A stretch of DNA of 64,000 bases from Gymnorhina tibicen. Its lineage: Eukaryota > Chordata > Aves > Passeriformes > Artamidae. Shown one piece after another: positions 35,644 through 47,352 of the stretch. How positions within the stretch are numbered: position 1 is the first letter of the stretch; every line of letters begins with the position of its first letter. The stretch covers positions 992,001-1,056,000 of the forward strand of contig VXAZ01007517.1 of the NCBI GenBank assembly GCA_013399875.1, read 5' to 3'. Below the pieces are notes generated by a model. It was not told the DNA's origin, ran no database searches, and was given only the letters and a program-made list of their open reading frames with translations. The translations under genes were made by a program, and so were the position numbers.

Positions 35644-36612
35644 TTTTATTTTTTTTCCAAAACCACAGCCATGAAAATTTCAGATAGAATACAGTGTGGT
35701 ATGCTGACATGCTTGCAGAAAGAGCAAGGGTGATTTTGATGTGGAAGAGCCATTTTGAGGAATTTCTGGCCTGCTGGGAAGTTTCATGAAGTGGAAGAAA
35801 AGAACTGGAATGAAAATATAGAGAAAAAGTAAACTGATGCACACATAACCATAACAAGGAAACCCTTAGATGCTCAAAAATGTAGGTTAGTTCATCAAAT
35901 ATCTTTTATTGGTAATGTTTCTTGACTTCCAGAGTAACACGGGAATTTGCCTCAGCCGAGCACTAGGGCTGCTTATGAGGCCCCAGTGGTGGTGCACCAG
36001 GTGGCACTGCCAGAACTGCTCTGGAGGAGGGACAGGGGCTTCTCCAGGAACTCTTGCAAGTAACAGAAGAATCCAGTCCTAGTATAGTAATTCTATTTAG
36101 CATAAGGATTTGGGTTTCTTGATTTTTTTGAGGTTTCATTTATCTTTTTTTGTTCCTAGGACTCCCACATATATGTTTGGGTTGAAATTCTCAAGTGGCA
36201 ATGCTATTTGTGAAAAGTTCCTGTTAAAACTGATTTATGTGATAAAATTCAAAAAACAACATTAAACACTGATGTGTCGTGCTAATTTATTATATGTAAG
36301 AAATGGTGCATTAATGCCTGGGATCACAGGGACCACATTATCACAAAGCTCTCTTGACAATAGATTTTGTGGATTTGGAAACAACCATTTCCAAACTCTA
36401 TATACAGAGGTACAAATTCCTTCTGTTTCAGTGGATAAAGACTGGAGAACACTCAGATAATTGCAAGGCTTAACACTCTTTGAAGAGACATCTCAGCTTT
36501 TAGAAGTGTATGAGTACATCTGTGACAGGTGTATTTTCTCCTTCTGCTCATAGTTTGGTATGTTTAAAAAAAACCCACCACTGAATACCATTATAATCAG
36601 ACTGAAGAGTGG
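35644..36612. other. Gene-free interval with a CTCF-like motif
   Basis: No gene or classified repeat; the notable element is the CTCF-like site at 35,994-36,008. Confidence 0.5.
35994..36008 (+). promoter_or_regulatory. CTCF-like binding motif
   Basis: The 15-mer GCACCAGGTGGCACT matches the vertebrate CTCF core CCASYAGRKGGCRSY at 14 of 15 positions; only the first base differs. Orientation is plus. CTCF binds such sites to insulate domains and anchor chromatin loops. Confidence 0.55.
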
Positions 36613-36615
36613 GAG

Positions 36616-36674
36616 GGAAGGAAGGAAGGAAGGAAGGAAGGAAGGAAGGAAGGAAGGAAGGAAGGAAGGAAGGA
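36616..36674 (+). repeat. (GGAA)14-15 microsatellite
   Basis: A perfect GGAA tetranucleotide array of 59 bp. It is homopurine on the plus strand and so able in principle to form triplex DNA. GGAA is also the core of ETS-family binding sites. Confidence 0.98.
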
Positions 36675-37149
36675 CATAATTTCTTAATAGTGACACTCTT
36701 TCAAACTAAAGTTTTCCTGTATATTTTCTAAATTTCAAAGTGTTTGAGCCCCTTTCCACATTTTCAAGTATAAATCTGGAAAGAAATGAACTATTTCTCT
36801 GAAGGTGAACTTGTGGCTTTTTTGATCACTGGAGTAGTATTTTGTTGTTTGTTTATACCGAGTAGGCCACCTAACTCTCAGGTACAGCATCTGCATTTCT
36901 AGACTTCTGGTCCAGTTCTTATGTCACCTGCTCAAGGAAAATGATCAGATTGTCTGAGGATCAAGCAGCCACTTCTTTTAAGCAGTTACCAGCACAGCTT
37001 CTGACTCCAGCCCTCTGCCAGCACACATTCAACCAGCCTGCAGACATCAGTAGCTGGCTTTCCCCCACTCCGAGGCTTCACATTAAATTGCTGTTGAGAC
37101 TCCATGACATAAATTAAGAACAGAAAAACCAGTTTTAAGCTTACAGCTC
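36675..37149. other. Gene-free interval
   Basis: Ordinary single-copy DNA; nothing recognised. Confidence 0.5.
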
Positions 37150-37790
37150 TGAAGAAATCACTAAATGAATTCTATTTTGGCAGCTTGCTGCTCACAACTC
37201 AGAAAATACGACAGCAAAGCAAATCACATGTCCAGTGTGTGTTTTATAACCCTGCGCAGACTAAGCCATCTTGTAGGCACATGCTTGACTATTTTTAGTG
37301 GCTGTGTTCCTGCAAATATGGCAAAGTCCTTTAACATTGGCGAGTCACTGGGGGCTACTTGAAAAGTAGCAAGGGATGTCAGTTGCTGGAATTTTGACTG
37401 AAAATAATAATACCTGGATTTCAGATTTGCTGCACAGATTTGCCAAAGAGCAAATGAAGTCAGCTCTGGCAATGTGACGATCGGCTGATTGCTGCCTCCA
37501 GCCATGAAAGCACAGGATCTGACTGTGTTTTATTTTCATCACCATTGCTACAGCATCATTTTAAAGGTACACGATGGCCCGTGGGAATGCCAGCTTTCCA
37601 GGGTGTCCATCTGGGAATCAAACAACTCTCCTTCAGTTCTGAGCAGGCACTGTGGAGTATCCAGAGGACCTATAACTGACACAGCCCATTAGTCATAGAA
37701 ACATCCCACTAAAATTAGCGGCAGCTTTTCATCTTTATGGGCCTCATGCCTCGGTCCATATGTAGAACATACAGAATGGATTTTTCTTTT
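37150..37790. promoter_or_regulatory. Candidate conserved noncoding element with MEF2 site
   Basis: A repeat-free, complex block of about 640 bp. It carries a perfect MEF2 consensus, CTATTTTTAG, at 37,289-37,298. Both strands contain open frames of 60-93 codons with no recognisable product. This is the densest regulatory-looking block after the 24 kb one. Conservation is not tested. Confidence 0.3.
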
Positions 37791-40020
37791 CTTGGCATGT
37801 AATCTCGTCTTTCCGGCACTTTGGTTCCAGACCTTCATGAGCAATGCAGGTGGCTTTTGTTGTTCCACAGCTCATATTCTTGACAGTTACTGCATCTACA
37901 CAATACTTCTGGATTCAGCCAGGCTGAAACATTCTCACAAACAGTTACTTAAGATTACCAGCATTAGCACATAAATATAATAGTAATTAATAACACTTTG
38001 GCTTCTTGAAGATTCCTTGTGCTGCTCTATTGGCTCTATTTCAGCAGCACCTAAAAAGCCAGCAGCAAGGCCTCTGCCCACCCCAATCTTGTTTTTAAGC
38101 TTTCTGTAATTTGTTTTTAAGGTGTGCAATTGAGGCATGGGGATAAACTACTGTGATTTTCTCTTTGAGAGGCCAAGGTTTTCATGGCCACTTCTCATTT
38201 GGTACTGTATGTATTTATTCATCTGTTGGGTCCCAGCTGGAGACAATTCAGACCTGGTTTTCAGAGGTGTTGGGCAATTAATAGTTTCCATGCGAGCCAA
38301 GGGGAACTGTGACCATGAGGTACTGTGCTAAATATGGCTTCTGGTTTTTTGAAGAGAGCACGCACAAGACATCATTTAAACAGTGTTTAACTCATATCTA
38401 CACTCTGAATCTAAACTTATAGCAAACAGGGACTTGAGTTACCTCTGTGTCATTTACAGCACTTATGAAATGAATAATGGATCCAATCAGATATTTTACA
38501 TCAGTAATATATTCAAAAAAAAAAATCCAAGACTTCTCAATCCTACCCTTCTACTTGAGTTTCTTGCTTGCTGCCTCAACATATAGGTCAAACAGTGAAT
38601 AAGAATCTCCTTTTCTTATTAAATAGTTACTCCAAAGTAGGGGTGAGGTTGTCAGTGGTGCTGTCATGGCACCATTGCTTTACCTGGCACACTGGATTTT
38701 ATTTTCCAGTGCTGTAAATACACAAATTTTCCAAAGCATTTCACATGTGTAGAAAGGCAAGAGTATGCCAGGTTGTCTTATTTGAAGTCCCCAAGTTTAT
38801 ATATCCCTTTTTGTAAAAATAAAATAGAATATGTAAACTGCCTGGATAAAACTCAGAGGGATACTTGGAGTTTACTTAACAGTAGGGGCAGCACTTTTGT
38901 GCCATACTGTGCAACGTATTGCAATGCAGGCAATGGCTGTTCTAATCCAGAAACAGAAAAGGTGATTCATTTTGGTTTGGAATGAAACAGCAGCATGTCC
39001 TGGTGTTACTAATAAAAGCCTTTAGGGTTTTTCTCCCTGCAAGCTTCATTGCAATAATAGCAGTGCTTCTGTTAGCTCATTATCAGCATTTCTGGCAGCG
39101 GAGGAGGCAGAATTGGTTGCACATTCAGATTATTATTGTCATTACAACACTTTATATTAAGAGTCCTTAAACAAAGGATTTACAAGCCATGTTAGAGACA
39201 GTCCATCAATAGAAGCTGTTATAGAATCTCTTACTACAAGGATTGATTAGCCTTTTATTGACACCCTGTGAAAAAACTGCTAACTACCCATTAACTGTTT
39301 GTAAATGGAGCTGTAGTATGCAGACACGAGGGACCATCTGGGGGATTGAATCTGGTTCCTGCAGATTACAGGTCACAACATCTTGTCAGAGGCATTCTGC
39401 AGTGAAACAGCAGTTTCTGGATGAACTATTTCATCTTTCTTAGAAGACCATCTCTTTTAAACATGAAGTTCTCAAGAATCCTTAATTACTCAGTACTGAA
39501 GCTTGAAAAAGGCAGTTACTGATGTGGTTCCAGATTTCAGATATTAAAAAATCTGCTACAGCAAAGATCCTTCCACTTCTGCAACCTTCCCCTTCTCTCT
39601 CACTTGGTTTCTTTCACTTCATTTACATTCTATGTTCTATATAAAGTAAAAATCATTACTTAAGATTTAGGTTTTGGTGGAATCTGAGTTTCATCCAAGC
39701 TAGGGATCAGTCATGCTAATGTTATTATGAGTGAATGCTAACCCATCCTTCCAAAAATTACATCGGCAACACCTAATGGACAGAGAAAAAATTAAAAGGC
39801 TCAGAGGCTGGCCACAGAGAATGGAGTAAATAAGTAATGGATACATGCAGCTCCTTGCCACTTTCATACCATGATGAGTTTTCTCCCCAGAGCTGCACCT
39901 GCAGGGCTATATGCCTTGGGAGAGCCCTCTGGAAAAGGTCTCCCTCCCTCATAGAGAGATGGTGGCCAGGCTGCCTCCTATGGGTAATTTGAAATAATGA
40001 ATTAAAACCAGAACTAAGAT

Positions 40021-40044
40021 AAAATAACAAAATAACAAAATAAC
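40021..40044 (+). repeat. (AAAATAAC)3 minisatellite
   Basis: Three perfect tandem copies of an 8-bp unit. Confidence 0.95.
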
Positions 40045-40530
40045 CCATGTTGCATCCCACACAGAATCACTGGATTTTGGTGGTGTAGCAGACAAGAGCT
40101 GTGAGCTCTGCCTAAACCACTGGTGTTGCTGTATCCATGAGGTTTGTGTCATAGCCTCCCTTTCTTACAGACCACTCTGCCTTCCACACCCCCTCATGTT
40201 TCCCTTTAACAATCTTCCTGTGCTGAGTTTTTCTGAGCACACAGAGTGAACTGGCATAGAAACCCCAGGGTCCACTTCAGTTTCCCTCATAAAATAACTT
40301 GGATCATCTCTTGTTTTTCTTGAATAAATGCAACACATTCTGCCTATTATTTTGCCAAGGTCTTTAGCAACAGTAAAGCTGGGAACTGCAGAGTGCTGGG
40401 AGGCCAGGCCAGGAGCTGTGCTTGCTGCAGCAGTATTCCTCCACCAGCTGGTTCTGCTTCCCTGTAATTTGTTCAGGATTTACGTCAGGACCTCTAAGTT
40501 CACCTTCTGCAAAATATTTATTAATTTTTT

Positions 40531-40548
40531 TTCTCTCTCTCTCTCTCT
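40531..40548 (+). repeat. (CT)n microsatellite
   Basis: About nine CT units following a T-run, then GAGAGA, giving a short inverted-repeat character. Confidence 0.9.
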
Positions 40549-43500
40549 GAGAGAACTGTTCCCCCTCTCTTTTTTTAGAAGAGAATAATTTGCCACTGGA
40601 TTAGAAACAAATTAGTACCATGTTGTCAGGGCAGCTCTGCCTGTTTCCCAGACACATTTATTGTATTTGCTAATCCTTTTCATCATGAAAATGGCAGAAA
40701 GGTAGAGGTGACATCAAATGTATGCAAGGAGCTCACTTAACAGAGGCAGATCTAAAAAAGAAATTAGGCTTCATCCTCCACAGTTATAAATGCGTTCCAT
40801 TCATTGTGGCTGCAGTACACTCCAGACATCCTAAGGCTGGTGACTTTGGCGAATTCACAGTTCAAATCAATAGTGACATGTTGTTTAAAAAAATCTTCTC
40901 AATTGAAAGATGCTGTTGGATCTGGTTATTAATTACTTATTACACATATCTGCCAAATTCCTTGTCTTTTGAAAATGTTGGACTATCTACTCTGGTCATT
41001 AGATTTAATATTTGCCATGTCCCTAGGATGCTGAAAGGTTCTCACAGACTTTCCTGATGAAGAGAATTTGTGATGTAAGGCTAAAATATGATGTAAACTG
41101 AAAATAAAGTCTGTGGTTGAAATTAGAATTTTTTCACCCCTTTTTAGAAAAAAAAAAGAATGTTCAGATTTTTCACTTCGACACACTTTGAGAGTAAGCC
41201 TACTTGAATCTAATGTAAAATTGAAATGAAGAAAAAAATAACTGCAAGATAAATGAGGTATTTTAAATCAAGCAGTGGGTTTAATTTGATCAGAATTGAA
41301 ATACCTTTTCTTTCATTTTTGTGCTGGCAAAACTAACAAAAAAAGTCATTTTGGGTTGACCTGAAACAATTTTTTCCTAAGTTTAGACAGAGAGTGGAAA
41401 GATTAGTTATTTAGACAGAACTACTCCTAAATTCAAAGGCTGTGCCATTTCCAGCAGGCTATCCTTCCTGCCTTAAATGAGCTTTTCATCCTTATATATA
41501 TGTTTATAACAACTGATGAGAGAAATATTGAGTAATCACATAGATCACAGTCAAAGTTTCAAAATTCCTTTAACTATTTGACCTTCCTTTCTTGGAAGGG
41601 GATCCTATGTATGTGAAACTTATTCATCATTCCAGTTTATAATGAGCTCTTTTTGTTGTTTATTGTGGCCATTTGTTGTTGTTTTAAAAATAAAACCTTT
41701 CCATATTAATCTGCTTCATCTCCTGCATTGTGGGAGATAATTTACAGTGATGTGCCTGGCCCTAAATAAATGCAGGTTCGCTTACAGTAGGAAGAACTGT
41801 TGGAAAAAATACAATGAGTTGTCCCCAAAATAAACAAACCTTACTTTTCCATTTTGGTTCGGCCAATGGCTGTGTGATACTGAGTATATAGGAGCAGGAT
41901 GTTTGCTGACCATCCTACAGATGTCTAGTGTTTCAGTCATGCTGAATGAATCACTTTTGCTCTGTTGGCTCACAGAGAAGCAAATAATGTTTTTCTGATT
42001 CTTCTTCTAGAAAGATATTACTTTGGAGAATCTATTTATGAACTCAAACACACCAAGCAATCTCTTTGTTCTTTAATTCCTTCCCCATTTTTCTACTTAT
42101 AACACCTTTTCTGACTTAACCATGTGCAATGTAAACCTTGTGTCGTGTTACAGGGTAGAAAATCTAAAATGCTAAACACACTAGTGCTCTTTGGGTAACA
42201 CCTACAACCATAATGAAGTGTTTCCTGGCATGCCACAGGCTGTACCTTAAATCACTTTTATACTGAGCTCTGTTAAGTGTTTGGGGTTTTTCCCAGTTTC
42301 ACCTCTACACTGGTTCCTGAGGAAAGGGAACTGGGATGTGGTAGGCAGCCCCTGTCCAGGCAGCGGCTCTGGTGGAGGTAGTTGCCACCATCAGCTTCAG
42401 CAGAATTTGATGTTGGGCTGAACTGTTCCTACAGACACCGCACAACTCAAAGGGACAGGAGCATCAGCTCTGTCAGCAAGGCTGCAAAGAGGGGAACCTC
42501 TGGCCAGAGCCAAGGAAGGAAGGGTGAGGCAATCTTGGTGGCAGAAATGTCTTTTTCCAGCACAGCAGGCTCCAAGAAGAAGGATTTGTCTAGAGATTAG
42601 CACTAAAACCCCAGTTCAGAAACACTGTTAAGCACATATCCAGCTGAGAGCAAGGCACTTGAATGTCAATGGGTTTTCTCACGCTGTTAAAATGGGTATG
42701 CACTCCAGGGGTTATCAGGGAAGATTTGAAATTTTTTTAAGGACAGAGAATTTTTAGAGAGACCCGAGAGAATAAAAGACAAGAAAACTGAAAAAGAAAA
42801 AAAGTCATAACACAAGGAAGAAAATCGTACAAATGTTGATAATTAACCAAGAATTTAACAATTCTGACAGAAACCTAGGAAAGATGATGTAGATTAGATA
42901 TGAGTCTGAAATGAATTAGAAATACTATGTGTGTCCAAAACATGTTAAAAACACCTCAGTTGGGAAGATAATAATCTTTTTCCTTGATTATGTTGGAATT
43001 AAATGAGACAGCTGTGTATTTTAATTGGCCATGAAGAACGTCACGTTCAGACCTTACATTTGCTGACTGCTGAACATTTTGCTAAACAGCCTGATCATCT
43101 TGATGGCCACGACCACCTACAGGCCATAGCTCCTATTCAAACTAGGTTCCATGTAATCTTGTCTTTATTTGAAAATTACCAAATGAGAATTACTCTCCAT
43201 AAGAGAAAGACCTAAACTTGCAAGTCTGAGAGGAGTAGATATTATTTGATCTCATAGGTGTTATCAACACTGCTTTCTGTAGACTTATGATGGTCCATTT
43301 ATCAACAATTAACTGTATCTGCCAGTTTATTACTATTAAACTATTAACACGGTTGTTAATTTCATAGTGTGAGAACCATCCTTCTGCAACTCTGCAGATT
43401 GTATAAAGTTTTGCTGCTCCAAAAAATTCAGTAGTTCTGGAAAAGATTGTTTCATTAATGCAACTCCAAGAATTACCTGTATCTGTGTCCTCAGCTTTAT

Positions 43501-44219
43501 GTAACTGATTTAAAACAAATGGACATTAGTATCAGTATTGCACTGCCAAGCAGCAGCAAACCAGCAAGAGCTGGAGCTTAATCAGGCTCACAGTCCCCTG
43601 TGCTGGGGACACAAAGAAGTCTGCAAGATTTCTCAAGAATCTAGATGAAGAAAAAGAATACTCACCCAGAGAAAAAATGGGTACAGAAGTGTACATTAAA
43701 AAATCATGCTTATGTAATTGCTATTAAATATTAATTATTAAATATTGTTATTACATAAAATGGAAAAATAAGATATGGCTAGAAGGCAAGTTATATGAAT
43801 TTAATTAAAATACTTTTTAAAGTCTGTGAGTTAAGCAGGACTATACAAAAGCATTTGATTTCTTCCTTTGATTTCAGTGGCTTCCATTAATTCCTCACAG
43901 AAATGGGCTCAAGTCACTGGTGAAGCTGCAGTGAGGTAAGCGAGGGTGTGGATTTCTGGAAGATCAGTCACTTCACTCACTGAAGTGTTCCACAGCCAAC
44001 GTAGGTAACTTACTTGACTTTTGGTGCCTAGGCTGGACATTTATATACGTCAGATGAAATGAATGTAAATCCAGTCTACAGGTTAAAAAAAAAAGTTACA
44101 GAGGATTTTAAATATTAGACAAAATTAGTTTATATTTACTGCAGATGTTATATTTTAGGTTAAGAACGTCCTTAGGATTAAGGTCGGAAAAGCTCCCTCA
44201 CTGATAAAAATATTTTATA

Positions 44220-44238
44220 GACTATTTATAAAATAGTC
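44220..44238. repeat. Perfect 8-bp-arm palindrome
   Basis: GACTATTT and AAATAGTC are separated by ATA. AT-rich surroundings make chance formation likely. Confidence 0.85.
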
Positions 44239-45281
44239 TCCAAAATCATATTCATCATTGTGTACACTTCTTTGGAACTTTTAACTTCCTAAAAATTGAA
44301 ATAATAGGAGGTTAATGTGCAGAAAAAAGATCCAGGCCAGAAGATACACCAGATAGGGTAGTGTTTATCTATTATTTGCATCTGCTGTGACTGTGAGTAA
44401 AACACTGAATATAACCTTCATTTACTTACTTTAAGAGTCTCTCTGTCTATTTTAAGGACTAATTCTAAAGCAAATCTTCCTCATTCTGCACATCTTCTGA
44501 CTTACACTCATCTAAGCTAGGGACATTCTCAGACAGCTTGGCACAGATAACCAAATATTATTTAGTAATTTATTATCATTGTGGCTTCAGTTTCTTCTCT
44601 GAAATGGCTTGGATTGTTTTCCTGAAAAATGATCATTTCTCACTTTATCCATTATCCACTCATAGTTCTTGTGTGAGCTCCAGGGAGGACACATATTTCT
44701 TCTCAAAGTTTTCAGAAAGCTCCAGCTGAAGAATCCTGTAACTGGAGTAATTTTTATTACCTTAACACTCTCTTCTTCAAGCTGTATCTCTCCAAAGAAA
44801 AGCCTAAGGCCATTCTAAAAAACCAGAGGATCCTGACCCTTTAAAAATCACCTCTGATCTTGGAGCAGAGCTTCCATGTTTCACATGAATGCAGCCTTCC
44901 TTCCCAATCTATTTTGGATTTTTTTACAATCCCCATGCTAGCCAGGAAGTCTCTGAAGCTCAGCTCCTACTAGAATAGTTTTATACCTTATACCTCTGAC
45001 AGGAACTGCTGGCATTTGCCTGCAGGAAGCTGACATGTGATTTAGGAGGGGATAAAACATGTACATGTTTGTTACTTGAGTTTTACAGCTCTGCAGGGAA
45101 TGAAAATCTTTTTCACAAAGGGTTTAAAACCTTGGCTTTTTTCCCCACTAGAAAATTTCAAAATTCTCTGAAGGGAAATTGCGAGATGAAATTAATTTGG
45201 GGTCAATTTAAAGGTTTCAGTCTGACCAAACCCAAAATCCTTTTAATTTTGTCTTTCATATTTATTTTTTTACATTACATA

Positions 45282-45306
45282 ATAATATACATATTATGTA
45301 TATTAT
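45282..45306. repeat. AT-rich 9-bp-arm inverted repeat
   Basis: ATAATATAC and GTATATTAT are separated by ATATTAT. It lies in an AT-rich stretch and could extrude as a cruciform, but low complexity weakens its significance. Confidence 0.85.
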
Positions 45307-46189
45307 GGAGCAGCATAAAATATGAGATGCTATTCCTAATACTTTAAAGAAAGTATTGAACATATTGCCCAAATGTAACTGATACATTGATGTCTAGCTG
45401 AGTTTATGGAAACCCTAAAACAACAACTGTGGGAGACATGAAATGAGCTATTCATCCTGACTTGTGCCCAGGAGTGATACTTAATAATGATATTTAAAAT
45501 AGTTTATCAAGGAGTATGACAAACAGAATAGGAGAAAAGGGCATGGTACAGGAAAGACCAGGTATGGTAAGAGACAGTTTAAGTCGGTGCCAAGAACAAA
45601 GTATATTTGCTAAAACTATGTTTTGATATAGCTATAAATGTTCTTATATCCTTGCATACTTATGTGCTTTCCAAGACAAGACACACAAAACCTCCAGCAG
45701 CAATGAACTCTGCTAAGGGGAAGAAGAGTCTCAGGAGACAAATTTTTTGGTGCTGCCAAAACTATCACTGGTTTAATGCATGGTCATTTGCACTGAGTGG
45801 TAAAATATTTTGGTGTATCATTTGACTGAAACCTGTTCCATCAGAGGAGCTTTCCATCCTCTTCACCACCACCACCACATTAGCATTATTGCTTCACAGG
45901 CTTGAAGGACAGGAAGGTAATCAGGAACAGTCAACATCAGCAGATCATACACCACCAGCCCAAGTGCTTTTGATGAAGAAATGAGTGTCTGTGCAGATAA
46001 AATGTAATACACTCTGATTTCTGTAAAACTGTTGTCACCATCCCACACAGTATTTTCATGTGTAGGCTGAGGAAATACAGGCTAGACAAACTGTCTTCAA
46101 GATGGTTTGAATATTGGCCAAGGCACCTCATTCTAATTAGTGTCTCAGTATCAATTTGGCAGCCAGCAACAAGCAGAGCCAGCCTGGGA

Positions 46190-46970
46190 GCTGACAGTAG
46201 GACTGGTGCTCTTCATCATCTTTTGCCATGACCTGGATAATGAGACAGAAGCCACCCTTGTCAAATGTGTGGACAATACTTAATTAAGCAGAAAAGGCAG
46301 GGTTTGATATACTCTAAAACTAGAGTTTCAAGCCAAAGGGACTCTGACAAAATTGAAGACTAAGCTAACAGAAGTCTCACAAAATTCAGCCAGGATAAAT
46401 ACAAAGGTTTGTACCTGGGGCAAGCAAAAGTCAGCGAGTCAATTGTCTGAACAGCAGCATTTTTGAAAAGGACCTTTGGCATTTAGGGAATACCAGACTA
46501 ATGGACACCAGGGTGCTCTGATCACAAGCACAGGAAACTGCATAACGGGTCACATTAGGAGGAGTGTGGCCAGAGGAAGGCCAGATGAAGTTGCCCTGCC
46601 TTTCAGCAGTGATGGGGAGGCAAAGGGGTGATTTAACAGCAGCCTACAACTCTTTGAAGGACAGTCATAAAGGCAATGGGACCAAACTACTCTCAGGAGT
46701 AGCAAATGATTTAACACAGGCAAGAGCAAAGTGCTGCAACTTGGGAGGTTCCCCTTGAACATCAGGACTTCTTCAATAGGATAGTAGTGTAACACTGGAA
46801 CCCACATCCAGGTGGAAGGTCTGTCCTCAGAGGGTTTCAAGAATCAGCTAGACTTGGCCTCATCTGGTCTGATCTACTGTTGTTGTAGTCCTGCTTTAAT
46901 CAAGATATTGTACTAGATGACCTCCAGAGATCCCTTCTAGTTCCCTTGTTTCCTTGATCCTCTGATTCAC
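46190..46970 (+). mobile_element. CR1 LINE 3' portion with internal deletion
   Basis: A plus-strand CR1 fragment. It starts near the end of the RT, where 'ctggtgctcttcatcatctt' and 'gacctggataatgagacaga' match the consensus stretch encoding 'GPVLFNIFINDLDDGTE'; the counterpart of the catalytic aspartates is degraded (VDN for ADD). After a poorly alignable part come 'gacaccagggtgctctgatca' features, 'gaggttccccttgaacatcag' (about 46,744-46,764) and the 3' end 'ctagatgacctccagagatc' (46,912-46,931). The LEYC block is missing, so there is an internal deletion. Frames are broken. The copy is dead. Confidence 0.82.
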
Positions 46971-47272
46971 TGTTTTCCCTCACCTCCCCTTCAACATATT
47001 AGGAAGGTCACATGAAAGTTCAGAAAAAAAATCCTCTCAGAATATGAAGCCATGTAAAAATGACCTCAGTATACTCCTTTAATATAGGCACAAATCTTTT
47101 AAAATGTAATTTGAAAATAACAGGAGGACACAAGTGTGTGAAGTGGATCACTAAGATAATGTGACTTGTTGAACCTTTATTGCTTAAGACAATACATAGC
47201 AGACAATGGATTTCACTTGATTACTTTATCCTACATCCTTTACAGCAATGACAATGGGCAATCTAAATCCCT
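46971..47272. other. Gene-free interval
   Basis: Single-copy DNA between the CR1 and the CCTT array; nothing recognised. Confidence 0.5.
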
Positions 47273-47352
47273 CCCTTCCTTCCTTCTTTCCTTCCTTCCT
47301 TCCTTTCTTCCTTCCTTCCTTCCTTCCTTCCTTCCTTCCTTCCTTCCTTCCC
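47273..47352 (+). repeat. (CCTT)n microsatellite, slightly interrupted
   Basis: An 80-bp CCTT array with a few interruptions (CTTT units at about 47,285 and 47,304). It is homopyrimidine on the plus strand, the complement of the GGAA array at 36.6 kb. Confidence 0.97.

Larger units (their letters stand above)
37791..46189. other. Long gene-free interval
   Basis: About 8.4 kb without a supported gene. Minor features: an AAAATAAC triplet repeat (40,021-40,044), a (CT)n run (40,531-40,548), palindromes at 44,220-44,238 and 45,282-45,306, and a short CAC run (about 45,866-45,879). A candidate 58-nt exon at 43,878-43,935 was considered and rejected. The 43.0-43.4 kb part has a complex, repeat-free texture. 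The rest is ordinary AT-rich DNA. Confidence 0.5.

Noticed and set aside
43878..43935. 58-nt segment with AG acceptor and GTAAGC donor
   Set aside because: Very short, stops in two of three frames, and the 'tttcagtggcttcc' phrase resembles old amniote repeat DNA; insufficient to call an exon.
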